Positions 10,461 to 23,290 of a DNA stretch of 64,000 nt are shown here, in pieces (the stretch's first letter is position 1; every line of letters begins with the position of its first letter). The notes under the pieces were generated by a model that was not told where the DNA came from, ran no database searches, and worked only from the letters and a program-made list of their open reading frames with translations. Both the position numbers and the translations under genes were made by a program. Source of the DNA: Anaeramoeba flamelloides (lineage: Eukaryota; Metamonada; Anaeramoebidae); contig JANTQA010000042.1 in assembly GCA_027625915.1 (NCBI GenBank), forward strand, positions 6,274,001 through 6,338,000. The letters run 5' to 3'.

Positions 10461-13400
10461 AAAAATATCTCATTACTTGATTGGGTTTATTTTAAGGAAA
10501 ATCGTTTTAACTTGCTATTTTTCTCAAAATAATAGATCACTAAAAGGATTTTTAAATTTTGAATACCCATTTTTATGAGAAGATTCCGATTTTGAATATT
10601 AAATATTCTCTGAAAAATAGACAGTAAATCCAAGTTTTTACACAAATTATTAAAAAGAAATTAAAAAATAAGGGAATATTTTTCATCAAAAAAAAAAGTG
10701 TTTAATTTGTTTTTTATTGAATAATAATGTATTTTACTAAAGTTTTTAGATATAATAACTAATAAAGATTAATAAATAAAAATACTGTATAATCATTTAT
10801 TGTTTTAAAAGACATTTATTAAAAGAAAAAAAATATATAATAAGCATAATGTTCCATTATTTTGATATTTTGTATATTCAAGTAATAAAATTGGACAAAA
10901 TTAATCAATAAAGCAGTATGGAAAGAACAATTTTACTATTTCAAAAATGGAATTTCCTTTTTTTAATTCAACCCGTTACGGAATATCTGATATAAAGAAA
11001 AAAAGATAAAAAAAAAAAAAAAAGTAAATTGTGTGTGTAGTTAAAACATTATTTTCAACATAAAATTGTTTATCTAAGATAAAAAATCATTTGGTGCCTG
11101 ACAGAAAAATATATTATTTTGTACATATACCTTTCTGTAGAGTTAATAAAATTGTATTTCTTTGATTTTTTTTTTTTTTTTTTTTGAATAGTTAAAGTCT
11201 CTTCAAAATTTGAGATTTCTCTCTTTGGTTTAGTTACTTAAACTCCATTTGGTTGATATTCCCCAAACAGTCACAAGGTACATTTTGACTTATTATTTTT
11301 TTTTGTCAAATTGTAAATATTTAAATAAAAAAAATTGATTATTGTAAAAAAAATCTTTTCAAAGAAGAGATTTTTTTTTTTTATTTGGTAATATGTTGTT
11401 AGGTTATGAGGTGTAATGTTTTTTTTTGACTTTTTGAAAAAAACCGAAAATTTTGAAATTTATTCAGTTTATTTCAAAAAATAAAAAAAAGCCTAGAACA
11501 CTTCACAAATAAATAAAAAACTCAAGGAAAACTCATTAAACCTAAAGATAAAAATCAAAAAACAAAATATTTTTTCGAATGTAAAATAATAATTAATTCT
11601 TTAATAGAAAAAATATTTGATCACCCATTTATCATATATTTATCAAATTTAAAATACTATTGAAAGTTAATAAAATGTGATCTTATTTCTGAAGAAAATA
11701 ATTTCAAAATATTTTACTATCAAATTTAAAAAAATTCTGAATAGAATCTGGGAAATTAGAAACTTTCAACTTAAATTATTAAATATCTTTAAAAATAATT
11801 TTTTGATCAAAGATCTTTTATAAATCAATACTATTTCTTTTCAGAAGTGAAAGTAATTAAAAAGTAAAAAATTAGTATTTTTTTACTTTTTTTTTTTAAT
11901 AAACTTTTTTTCATTTTAGTATTTGGTTAAAAATGTGTTCAACATAAGTAATTGAAACATCAGTAATACTTTATTATTCAACAATTTTCTTTAAGATTTT
12001 TCCGAGTCATTTAAACCATTGTTCAATAATCTAATTTGCTTTCGCTGGCAACACATATTAATTGTAAACGAATCCATTCCAACATTAATACCTTAAAAAT
12101 AGTTATTTTTTTCCAAAATACTCTTAGTTTATTATAAAAAATTATGCTTCTTATTTTTCAGAAATTAGAACAAAGAATGTCCAAAATATTGGATAATCAT
12201 CGATTTTTTTGGATTTTCTTAAATAATGAACCAATTTTGATAAAATTTTATATTTGTTTTTATCATCCCAAATAATACTAGAATTATAAGAAGAATAAAA
12301 ATACCCATACTAACAGTTTTTCAAAATATTAAATAAAGCGGTTTTATTGTAAAAATAATCCACTCCAACAATCCGAAAAAAATATCAAATAATTTTTATT
12401 CTTAGATATCTGAAATAATTCTTTTTTTATATTAAGTCAATTTAATCAAGTAGAATTCGTTTGAAGTATTTTATCTAACTCTAAAATTTTGATTTTTAAA
12501 TTTATTTATCAATTTAAAAACTCTTTAAACATCAAAAGTAATTTTTGACAAATAAAAAAATCCAAAAGAAACTAAATTTTCTAAGAGTGACAATTAAAAG
12601 AATCTACAAAGTTCATGATCAACAACAGTGTTAAAAGCACACCTCTTTAAATCATGGTTTTGTTTGGGTATATTTCAAAGATGAGAGGAATTATTACCAA
12701 ATGAATAAACACTAAAAATTTGAATGAGATAATAACTTTGTTTGACTTAAAAAAAAGGATCCCTACTTTACAAATCATCTGATTTAAGAAAAGAAACTCA
12801 CTCACTCATTCCTTTCTTTTTAAAAATAACAAATTGTTTCCAAAAAGAGGAAAATTGAATCCCAAATTTGAATCCTTACAGATTCCTTTATTTCATTTTT
12901 TTATATTTTAGCGTATTGATCTTTTAATAACACAACAAATTAATCTTTTCCAAATTGTTGCTCAATACAAAAGTAAGAAATTCCTTCCAGCAAACAAAAA
13001 AAATACCAATGAAATTGTTTTTCTTTTTTTATTTCAAATACCATTACCCATTTTACAACTTGAGAACAAATTGAACAAAATCTCATGCTTTGAGATCATT
13101 TATTGAATTGTTTTGAACTTTAATCTTAAGGATCTTAAAATTCAACAAAGTTTGTATTTCTTTTTTCATTTTGCCCACAATCGTTTTTAGCGACTTTGAT
13201 CCTTTTGCAAAAGCAAAAAAAAAGAAAACAAATTTGATAAAAACAAACTATCTTTTTTTTTGACTTAACCACTATTTTGTCGGAAAAATGCTTTTACAAC
13301 GTTTAACAAAACTCACAGTCATTAAAGAGAATTTATCGTTAGTAATACAACTCCAGGATTAAATAAAAGAAAACCAATTTCGAGGCATTATAATTTTAAG

Positions 13401-13564
13401 GGTCGGAATGGCAACAAAATTTGGCTTGACAGATAAAAAACTCAAAACGAACAGCTTTTAAAACTTTTGTGTGAAGGGTCGAGTCTTTCTGGTTAAAAAA
13501 CTAATTTTCTGAAATGGATAAAAACTTTTTAGTAATTTTTAGGAGTGCTCAAAACTTTTAAAAA

Positions 13565-14170
13565 CCAACCAACCTATGATGTTTGATCGATCTCCAAAAA
13601 TCGACAATCAAAAAACAAGTAAATTTTTAGAAAAAAGCGTCAAAGAGCGACACTCAATTTCCAATTTGAATGGTTATGGATATATAATTTTTAAAATAAT
13701 TGTGTTCAGTTTTGAAGTGTCACTCTTTGGCTTTTTTTGATCTCAAAGATTATTTTTTCTATTCTCAAATGAATAATTTTTTTCTCGTAAGAATGTTACA
13801 AAATCTATACTTTGTCAAATATAGAGAGTTACAAAATAACCACAAATTAGATTAAATCAAATTAAATTTATTCTATACTTACAGAAAACAATTTGTTTCA
13901 AATTGAAGAAATTTAAATCTTTGGAAATTTAAAATAAGAAACGATAGTATTTTTTTTTTAATAAATTTGATTTTTGGGAAATGGGAATGCTTTTTCAAAC
14001 ACAATTTTTTTAAATTGAATTTTTTGTCAAAGAGATCCTATGAAAATTTTTTTTTGTTATTTGAATTTTGTCAATCAAAAGAAGGGCAATTTCACAATAC
14101 CCTTTTGAGGTTTCAAGTCACTCCTTGAGTATGAAGCAAATCCACGGTGAATAACTAGACCCTTAACATT
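13565..14170 (-). repeat. Long dispersed inverted repeat, copy 1 (partner at 24636-25234)
   Basis: Read on the minus strand, this 600-bp stretch aligns with the plus strand at 24636-25234. Both contain a short conserved translated segment: GLVIHRGFASYSRSD followed by LKPQKGIVKLPFF here, and GLVIYCGFVPYSRGY followed by LRPKKGIVKLVFFW there. Both close with LTKFK and a stop. Beyond that comes a hairpin with CAAAGAG-GACACTC arms. Conservation of the peptide in spite of nucleotide drift suggests the remnant of a transposon-encoded frame, family unknown. Confidence 0.65.
13631..13737. repeat. Hairpin with CAAAGAGYGACACT arms
   Basis: Left arm AAAAAGCGTCAAAGAGCGAC and right arm, reverse-complemented, AAAAAAGCCAAAGAGTGACA form an imperfect inverted repeat of about 25 bp around a 60-bp loop. 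The same hairpin recurs inside the partner repeat near 25063-25177, again with conserved arms and a diverged loop. Confidence 0.7.
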
Positions 14171-17100
14171 TATAAAAATTACTTGAACAAGATTAATATT
14201 AAGAATGAAAAAAGGTTGATTTAAAATTTCAAAAATGATTATTTCATAATACCTCCATGCAGCCGTCCCAAACAATCGTGAAATCTATGAACGATAGAAA
14301 ATTCATTTTCTATCTCACACTGTCCTTTCTATGATGGGATTTTATGGTCATATAATAGCCTATTATAAACCGTTTAATTTTAAAATCGACTAAAAATTTC
14401 TTCAAGAGAAATAAATTTATAATTCAATTTTTTACTCCAAACCTTCAAACCTTCTGTAGCGATCAATCGATTTTTAAAAATTTATCAGATTTTTTGTGGG
14501 CCTTAATTTCTAAACACATTAAAATCAAAAGACAAGAATATTTAAGATGAAGTATTAAATTGAAACTTTATTCTTTGGAAATATTTGTTTTGAATTTTTG
14601 AATTTGTTTTGCAAACAAGAAATCTTTTTTCTCAGCTTTTCACGAAGAAATTTTTTTTATAAAAACCTTTGCAAAACCATAAAATTCTGTAATAGTTTTA
14701 TATAGAAATTTTTTTTTTTTTATAGACACAGAGACAAAAAAAAACATTTTCTTTATATCATAAATTTTCATGGTTAGTCTGGAAGAGTTGTAACGGTTTA
14801 TCTTTAATTAATAATTCGAAATGGCTGGATCTTAATTTCAAAAATGATTTTTTATCACATTACATTTATAACAGTTTATACATTGAAAAAAAGAGACTAA
14901 TTTTTTTCTTTATGGATAGTAACCTAAAAAAATCTTCTAACCAAATTTAAAAGCAAATTAAAAAAAGAAATTTTCTACATCTTGCAATTGAAAAACAAAA
15001 TAAAAAGCATGACTACTATAATACCAAATTTGCTTTTAAAGCTATTTTTCGAAATGAATTATTATTTTTAAAAAGTTTTAATAAAATTTTCTCTCATTCT
15101 CAAAAAGTTGAAAACTCAACATATTTTCTAATTCTTTCTAAAAAAAGCTATTTTCTTTGAAAGAAGATTGAAATCTTACTGTCTTGTAAGATGTATTCAA
15201 AAATATTACCGTAAAAATGAAACTCACTCAAGCGATTAAAATAACTCAGGATTAAAAATAGACTTAATTTCAAAAAATTACAATTATTTTTAACTTGAAA
15301 AAAATATAATTTCATAATTCAAAGAATAAATTTCTAATCATTTTTTTCTTTTTATTTATCAAAAATCTGAGAAAAACTTAACAAACCATTAAATTAAATA
15401 ATTTTCCCAAAATACATTTTTAAGAACCTACAAAATCCAACTTATAACATACAGAAATACCTTTTAATTTGATTATTTATAATCAATAATTAATAAACCC
15501 AATCTTAATTATTTCAGTTAGTAATAAAACAAAAGATTAAAAGTATCATTAGGTTTTTACTATTATACCTCTAATTTTTCAATACTTTCAAACAAATAAA
15601 ATCAAATCAAATTAATGGTTCTAAAAAAAAAAAAAAAATATATATATAAACAAACAACTGATTTAAACAATAAAAAGTCCACTATTTATACTCTTAATAT
15701 TTGGAAAAAAAATATTACTTTATCTTTGAAATTTCAAAAAATTTAATAAATAATCAAAAATAAAATAAAAGATAATTTTTTTATTTTCTTAAATAAAACA
15801 AACATTTTGTTTATTTTTTCAGGTATTTTTAAAATAAGATTAAATTTGCAATCTTATTTGTTCATACAAACTCTAAGAAATTACTAAAAGTGAGATTTCA
15901 TAAAAATAAAAATGTTTTGCAAATATTTTTTTTTTCTTTTTTGATCCAAAAATTCAACCAAAAAGGATCAGGATTTTTTGACTGAAAATTAAAACGGTAA
16001 AAACGAATTCTTTTAAGGGATCAGTACTCTACGACAACAGGTCAAAAATTTCAAATATATTTTATTGGTGACATTCTCTACTCCAAATTTTGGAGATGCC
16101 AAGTGTCAAAAAATTCTGATCGACTAAGAAACCCAGAAAAAAAATTAAAATATTTTTCAAGTGAGATCAAATTTTTTTTTTTCATTTTTTATGAAAAATC
16201 AAACCTTTAAATTCATTTTATTTCAAACATTATAAAAATTTTTTTACCCTGTTTATTGACATTTTCATAATTATTATACAATAAAAAGTCTTTATTGCCA
16301 GGGATATTAATGTAAAGAGTTTTTTTCTTTTTTGAGATAATTCTTTTGGTTATCCAAAAAATTGTTTTATTGACCATATTGAAAAAATATTAATATTACT
16401 TTCAGGATGATAGTTATAACTATTAAAGTTTTAAAGTCATTTACAAAATTTACTTAGAAAACGGGTTTTTATTAAGACAAAATTCGATTTTACAAAATCA
16501 AATTTTCTTACAAGATATTTGTGAACAGGGGTAATTTTATCCTCAAAATTCAAAATCAATTTTTTTCTCACAAACAATTAATTGAATTATTATAAAGATT
16601 CTTGTGTGTAAGAACAATCAATTCATTAAAAAAATTTTTTATATTTGTTTTTCATTATTTTTGAAAACCAGAAAATGAACTTTTTCAAAATTTTAAGAAT
16701 AAAAAATTTTGCATAATAGATTTAAATTTCATTGATAAACTTTTGTTAAACTTCTATCAAATTCTAATTGATTTAATCACCTTTACCTCAATTGATTTTA
16801 TTTACTGAGATTTAAATTGAAAGATTAATTATGAAAAAATAACAAACAAAATAAAAAAATTTCATTCTAAATCAATACTTTCCAACATAAAACGAAAAAT
16901 ATGTTTTCCCATTTTGACAAGAAATAACTTAATTATTAATAAAAGTAATAGGATTATTTTTTCTGGTTTTATATTGGAAACATTCGAATTTTGGATTTCA
17001 AAAAATAGACTCAACTTAATAAATTATTTATATGAGGTTAACTCATCCATTTCATCAGTCGAAACACAAATTACAAAAAAAAAAAAATTAAAAGATCTTT

Positions 17101-18049
17101 ACAAGATTTCAATTTATTTTTAAAAAATAATACTACCTTAAAAATAAATAATATATTTATCTATTGCTGAGAAAGAGGTTTATTTTAAAAAAATTGAATA
17201 TTAATCTCATTTTTTTTATTTTATTTTTATATATAGTATTTCATCCTTTACAATTTTAGAAAAGAAAAAAATTAATCTAGATTTTTCCTTAATACTATTT
17301 CAAACATTTTTTTTCTAATAATTTCACCAACCAAAATCGTTTTGTTTTTTTCTTTTTTGGATTTTAAAATATATCATAATGTGCAAAAAATTGAAAATTA
17401 AAGTTGATGTGAGTAATAAAAAAAAAAAAATAAAAAGGTGAAAATTGCAATATTATCATCATTTTGGAATTAAAAAATTATAATTTCACTAAAGTCTCAT
17501 GCTTGATTGTTTGTTTTGAATTTTCACCTTTTTATTTTATTTTTTCCAAAAGATTAGACCAGTGAAAAGGATTTTTCTCCTTTGTCTCCAATACAGACAA
17601 AATGCATCTGAAACAATCCAATTTCCTAACTTTACTTTTTGTTGATCTCCTTTTTCCTTTCCTATATTGTGTTATAAAATTTGAAAAAAAAATATGAATT
17701 TCAAATAAAATTTGAAAAACAAAAAAACTTCAAATAGCAATAAATAATATTTAGGTAAATTGCTAAAAAAAAAAAAGATTTCAAAATTATAATACATATG
17801 AATATTCGGAAAAAAATTCATTTGAAATTTTGAACAAGTGGATCCTCAAGAATTTGCCCATTTCTGTAATTTTTATGTTCAGTTCATCATCTAAAGTCAT
17901 TTTATTTTATATTTTTCACTAATTCTTTCATTCCTTTTTTTTTTTAAAAAAAACATAAACAATTAAATCTATTATAATTATTAATTTTTCTTCGCCAAAG
18001 AAATTATCATTGATCACTGTTCTAAAATCTAGATAATTTGGGTTTCAAA

Positions 18050-18943
18050 ATGGCATTTAACAACCAAGGATATACCAAAATGAGAGTAGCAGTAAAACAG
18101 TCAAATAGAGTTAAATATTCAATAAATGTAAAAAATAATCTAAATATTCCTGTAAATTATCATAATTTTTGTGTAAACATGCTTGTAAATAATAAGTATA
18201 ATGACGAAGATGATTTTAAACAAGAAGCGATTACAAACAACAACAACAGTGAAAACGACGGCGATGATGATGGTGATTATTTATCAAATTATCCAACTAC
18301 TTATTTTAGTAAACATTTCAAAACAATTCTTAAAAAAGCAAATATAGATTTTCAAGAATTAACCAATAGAATGCATTCTGCTAAGCCTATTAAAATTCCA
18401 GAAATTGATAAAAGTGAAATTGAATCTTTTGATCAAAAATTTACAAACACACAAATAATTAAATTAAATTTGCCAGAATTTAAGATTGATTCAGAAGGAA
18501 ATCAAAACAATAACAATCATATTGGCTCCACAACAAATAATTTAAATGATCCAAATAAAAATAATAATAACAATGTAGACCACTTGGAAAAATTAAAAAC
18601 AAAGGAAAAAAAACCAAAAAAAGAGAACAAGAATAATAATGGAGATGAAATTTTTTCATTATTAAAAAATAAATATATCCTTGATCACGAATCTTTAAAT
18701 TTTATGAAAAGAACAACAGAGGGAAATATGCAAAATTATATCAAACTCCTTAAAGAAAATTATAAATTAAAAAATACTAACGTAAGGAAAAGAAAGCATA
18801 GAACGGGTGTTTATTATAATATCGAAAAAAAATCATTAAAAAAAATGGGGAGAATAGTTAATGAACTTAGGACTAATAAATTCCACAATTTATCGAATGT
18901 AAAAAGAAAACGAAAAAGAAAAAAAAAGAAAAAATATATTTGA
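18050..18943 (+). CDS. Unrecognised basic protein, about 297 aa
   Basis: Single open frame. ATG 18050 (context CAAAATGGCA) is preferred to the in-frame ATG 18038. I do not recognise the family. Visible parts: an N-terminal section of about 60 residues (KMRVAVKQSNRVKYSINVKN) that could form beta strands; an Asn/Asp-rich linker; a middle part FKTILKKANIDFQELTNRMH; an Asn/Lys-rich low-complexity linker; then a C-terminal part with GDEIFSLLKNKYILDHESLN and RKRKHRTGVYYNIEKKSLKK. It ends in a Lys/Arg run, RKRKRKKKKK, that resembles a nuclear or nucleolar targeting tail. The basic C-terminus and GVYYN-KKSLKKM string suggest a nucleolar or chromatin role, but this is only a guess. No introns are evident. 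It stands alone, with several kilobases of non-coding DNA on each side. Confidence 0.6.
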   Translation: MAFNNQGYTKMRVAVKQSNRVKYSINVKNNLNIPVNYHNFCVNMLVNNKYNDEDDFKQEAITNNNNSENDGDDDGDYLSNYPTTYFSKHFKTILKKANIDFQELTNRMHSAKPIKIPEIDKSEIESFDQKFTNTQIIKLNLPEFKIDSEGNQNNNNHIGSTTNNLNDPNKNNNNNVDHLEKLKTKEKKPKKENKNNNGDEIFSLLKNKYILDHESLNFMKRTTEGNMQNYIKLLKENYKLKNTNVRKRKHRTGVYYNIEKKSLKKMGRIVNELRTNKFHNLSNVKRKRKRKKKKKYI

Positions 18944-20026
18944 TTAAATTCGGGATTAATTTTTAATTTTTATTTCTGTTTTTATTTATTTATTGATTTT
19001 ATTTGTAATTGGAAAAATACTTTTTCGTTTTGTTATTGAAGAATATAAAGTAAATTCAGTTACAGCCAAGTGTAAAGGAAACAAATTAACATATATAATG
19101 AATAAATATATAGATAATCATCATTCCAAAAATTTATACAAACCCAAAATCGAAAATATGTCAAAAAAATCTCTCAATTTATTAAATTTTTAAAAATTAA
19201 TATTAAATAAAATTACGAAAGTTAACTAGGATTAATGTTTTTAAATGTAATTATTTTTATCCAAATAAAAGAAAAAAAATATAACAATAAAATTACAAAC
19301 GATATAAATATATTTTTTCTGTAGAAGTTATTTTACAATTTAATTAAATATCAAAAAAAAAATAAATCAGTTAAAGATTTTGATAAAATACAATGATACA
19401 AATTGAACTCGAAATAAAAATAATAATAAAAACGAACATATTCTTTTTATTGAAAAAGGACAAAGAATATTTTTCCATTCAATTGATAATCCAAATGAAG
19501 GAATGATTAAATTTAATCCAGTAATCAATATTTTTTTTTTCTATTATTTAAGGGATTAACGACACCATAGATTTATCTCAAATCAAAGTGTGTTGTAATT
19601 CGGTATAAATGATATTAGTGATTCATGGCTAAAATAGCTCAAAAAAATCTATTATAAATGTTATTTGAACAATAAATCATTACATTTTTTACTAATGATC
19701 ACTATTAAAATTATCATTTTGTGGTTTTTTTTTTAATTCTATTACCTAATCTAAAAATAGAAATCAAAATAAAAAGTATTCCAGTAGTTAATTCTTCATA
19801 TTTAGAACTTCCAAAAGTAACTATTTTTCTAATTTTTAAATATCAAAGATTAACTCAATAATTATCAAGATAAAAATACAAAGAATGATTCATTTTGTTT
19901 CCTTTTGATAAAGCTAATTGTATCATCAATATATTAATAATATTTCAGAAATAATTAGGTCAAAAAAATCTTTTTGTTAATTATTTAATTTTTTTTATTA
20001 TTTAATTTTTTTAGCTATTAATCTAC

Positions 20027-20109
20027 ATTTCGCCATAAATTTAAGAAAGATATTTTGTGACTTTGAAGTCTGAAGACTCATAATTCAACCTTTAAATTTA
20101 TGGCGGAAT
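20027..20109. mobile_element. Small foldback MITE, ATTTCGCCATAAATTTAAG arms
   Basis: Left arm ATTTCGCCATAAATTTAAG (20027-20045) and right arm ATTCCGCCATAAATTTAAAG (reverse complement of 20090-20109) enclose a 44-bp loop. GGC/GCC motifs at both ends stand out from the AT-rich background. No coding capacity. Confidence 0.7.
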
Positions 20110-20302
20110 ACAAATTTTTTTCTGAAATTCTTGGGTTTTTTTACTAATAAATAGATCATTTTTAATTTATGAGATCAACAAATATTACTAATTGACTAAT
20201 CGATTTTTTAAAGACATTCGAACCAAGGTTCGCTAATGTGATTACGACCAATAACAACAAACTTTGATGTTCGGTTTCTCTTGATAGATGCTAATCCCTT
20301 AA

Positions 20303-20315
20303 GGGGGGGGGGGGG
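20303..20315 (+). repeat. Poly-G run of 13
   Basis: Thirteen consecutive G residues preceded by CCCTTAA, in DNA of roughly 20% GC. A 14-base run occurs at 37852-37865 and a 10-base run at 41130-41139, all on the same strand and all outside exons. Confidence 0.9.
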
Positions 20316-20820
20316 TTATTCAATCCTCTTGTTTATATAAAGTTTTTTTTTAAATTTTTGTTTCGAAATTAAAAGAAAATTACCGCATCTTTTATTTTTC
20401 AAAGTAACTAAACTACAGGTAGCTTTTCCAGACTTTAAAAGAATTGATTATAATCAACTATTTTCCTCAATTCTTCTGAATTTTAGTAAAAAAGTCACTC
20501 TAAACCACTTAATAACTTTTAAACACACTCTAGGGACTTTAGATAATTACTCAATTCTTTTAAAATTCCGGAAAATAACAGTCAAATTTTCTTTAATTTG
20601 AGAAATAAAAAGATAATTTCTTCATTTTTCTTTAAATTGTACAAAATTAAAAAAAAATAAAAAAAAAGAGGTATTCTAATTCATTAGAAGTTATTTGACG
20701 ACCCTTGGTTACATACATGCTTATTTATAGCAGTATTTATTTTATCTAATAAAAATTAAATAATTTTTGAGGAATGTTGCCCAGTTACTAGCTTTTCAAA
20801 ACTTTACAAGAATATAGATA

Positions 20821-21018
20821 CAGTCAGTTCCACTTTTAAGGTACAAACTTTCAACGAAATTTAAGTCACAATAAAAACCTCAAATTACGGCATAAAATTC
20901 AGATTCCAGTAAAATAAATTGTAAAAAAAAAAAAATTCCAAATTTTGTGCCTTAATTTGAGATTTTTTTGTGCCTTAAATTTCGCTACAAGTCTGTGCCA
21001 TAAAAGTGGAACTGACTA
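20821..21018. mobile_element. Tc1/mariner-type MITE, copy 1, flanked by TA
   Basis: A 198-bp element with inverted arms of about 80 bp. The left begins CAGTCAGTTCCACTTTTAAG. The right end, reverse-complemented, reads TAGTCAGTTCCACTTTTATG. The arms continue through GTACAAACTT/GCACAGACTT, CGAAATTTAAG and CTCAAATTA, on either side of an A-run centre. TA lies immediately outside both ends (20819-20820 and 21019-21020), the target duplication of the Tc1/mariner superfamily, whose ends typically start CAGT. No transposase is present. A more diverged copy lies at 53455-53651. Confidence 0.85.
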
Positions 21019-22153
21019 TAAAATCATTGATTTTACTAGAATTATTTTAAATTCAGGAAAATATAACTACATCACCAAATATTTCTATTTGTAATTTTTT
21101 ACTTATGAAATTTCTGAGTTCAGTTTCGAGTTGTTTTAAATTTTAGGATTTTTAATTAATTAATTTAACAAAACAACAATATTTAATTTATCCCTGAAGG
21201 AGAGAGATGAATGAATTTCTTTGAATTATATTTCAATCTCAATTAATAAAACTTTTTACAATACTTTTTTAATTTAATCGTTTATAAAAGGGAAGAAGAG
21301 TCATTGAATCTAGTTCCAGATTCTCAATATGTTTTTCACAAAAAAAATAAGATACTATAATAGAATAATTTATTACTTGAACTTGAAAAACCCAAAAAGA
21401 AAGATAAGAATCAAAATTTTTCATTTTAATAATTGTGATTAAAAAATCTTAGTTATTATTAATAATATTTTAAGTAGATTATACTTTACGCCAATATATG
21501 AAAAAAGTAAAAAATCAAAATTTTAATTACAATTATATTATTAAAAAGAAATAATAGGAGTTTATCAAAGAGATCCACTTTCCTCCTTTGATGTTTGGAT
21601 TTAATACCCATTTCTCAGTTAAAAAATAAATTATTTAGTTCAATTGTTTATAGATGACGAACTTTTAAAATAATGTAAGGACTGATAATAGAAATTGATA
21701 CAAAATTAATAATAATTTAAAAAAAAAAACAAGAATATGTACTGAATCTAAATACTGAACAAACTTTAAAAAATCAAATCAATTATAATCCGAAATAAAG
21801 TATTTAGGAATTTGACTTGAAAAAAATGAAATATTTACCGAAAAAACTTTTAAAAGGTAAAAGAGACTTTAAAAAAAATTATCATGATTTTTTAGTAAAA
21901 AATGTTATTTTCTCATTAAGTTTTATTCAGAAAAAAGAGTTTTTCTGGAAAATCTTTTGATGTTGAGGTAAAATATTCATATATTGGCATTTTTCATGTA
22001 AAATAAATTTCATAATAAATGACCCACCTTACATTTGAATAATGAATTGCTTTTGTATCGTTTTGAAGTTTTTCCTCTCACAATGAAAAGTTTGCAAATA
22101 AATCATTTTTTCTCTTTTTTTATTTTTTCAAAAGTGTTTTGTTAAAATGGAAA

Positions 22154-22266
22154 ATGAAAATGAAAAATTTGAAAGAAGTAACAGATGAATTAATGCAAAA
22201 TTTGGTTTCAAATATGAAAAAGAGATTAGATTTAGTTATTCAAATGGAAGGAGAATCGATAAATAG
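22154..22266 (+). CDS. Possible short first exon, unassigned
   Basis: From ATG 22154 an open stretch reads MKMKNLKEVTDELMQNL, then VSNMKKRLDLVIQMEGESIN, a plausible amphipathic helix that is richer in non-A/T-run codons than its surroundings. It ends at AG|GTTTTTTT, a weak donor. No partner exon was identified before the CIAO2 gene at 23291, which has its own start. It may be a chance frame or a fragment of an unrecognised gene. Confidence 0.22.
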
Positions 22267-23290
22267 GTTTTTTTAATTATTTAAATTGTCTATTTTTCAT
22301 GTAATGCTTCATTCAAAATAAATGGCCCAATTTTTTTTTACAGTTTTTTTTATTTTTTCTTTCTTTTATTTTTAGACAAAAAAATAAATATCTCTTGAGT
22401 ATAGTATTGAATATTAAAATCTAAATTTTTATATTATAATAGATTGCTTCAATTATTAAAAATATTTTTATTTAAAATTTGATTTTTAATAGGCCAATTA
22501 TTATGAAAGATAGTTTATATTAGGGAATATTTCAAAAACCCATATTTTGTAATACTTAAAACGGAAAAAATTATAGGTAATTTTCAATATTACAGATAAA
22601 AATTATTAAATCTCTAAGAGTATTATATTGTATTTTATCTTTAGATATCGAAAAGTAATTAAAAAGAAGATGAAAGGATATAAAATTGATATATCTTTTG
22701 TCAAAAATCGAATAATTTTTTAACCCAATAATATCTAGAATATATTCTTGAGATCCATTTGAAATATGAAAAACTAGGATGATTTATAATTAATTACAAC
22801 CAATTTTAAAGTTGCTACAGACTTCTGCTAACCTAAAGACTGGGGGGCTTGTATTATGGAAAAAAAATTGTTCAAGTAAATATAATAGGAAATAAAAAAC
22901 AAATGTCTTTAAGGAATTTACTAGCACAAATTCAATTTTTAAAAACATTTCAAACTTCGAAAAGTAACTAAAAACAAGATTGAGAACAGTTTGAGGAATT
23001 ATTTTCTGTTTATAAATTTAAAATGGGTATTAGAAATAAAAAAAGCAATTTTTAGTAAGATCTAACAAGGCAAAAATTGTGAAAATAAATTAGTTGAAAT
23101 TATGAAAATTAGAACATTATTTTGTTAAAGAAATTGGCTCTGGGAAAAATTCACTAAAATTATAAAACACTTTCAAGAGTTTTTTTATCACAATTTCAAC
23201 TGTTTTCCTCTGAAAAGGTGGTCCTTAATTCATAAATTATTATTTTTTCATTTTTTCTATTTTTAGCTTTTCAAATATTTTTTTTAATTT

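Larger units (their letters stand above)
9211..18049. other. Large intergenic region (8.8 kb) with dispersed repeats, no gene seen
   Basis: No convincing coding sequence in almost 9 kb. Short frames at 9708-9929, 14075-14275 (minus) and 16914-17123 lack recognisable motifs. The span contains three listed items: a dispersed repeat at about 9990-10460, the left copy of a long inverted repeat at about 13565-14170, and an internal hairpin at 13631-13737. A fragment at 11440-11530 belongs to the foldback family seen at 34990 and 58640. Another, at 15960-16110, resembles 54840-54920. Confidence 0.55.
18944..23290. other. Intergenic region with two MITE-like elements and a poly-G run
   Basis: 4.3 kb without a confident gene. 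It contains a foldback element at 20027-20109, a 13-base G run at 20303-20315 and a TA-flanked MITE at 20821-21018. A short exon-like open stretch lies at 22154-22266. The frame at 18993-19193 just after the preceding gene has no visible motif and is probably 3' flank. Confidence 0.55.
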
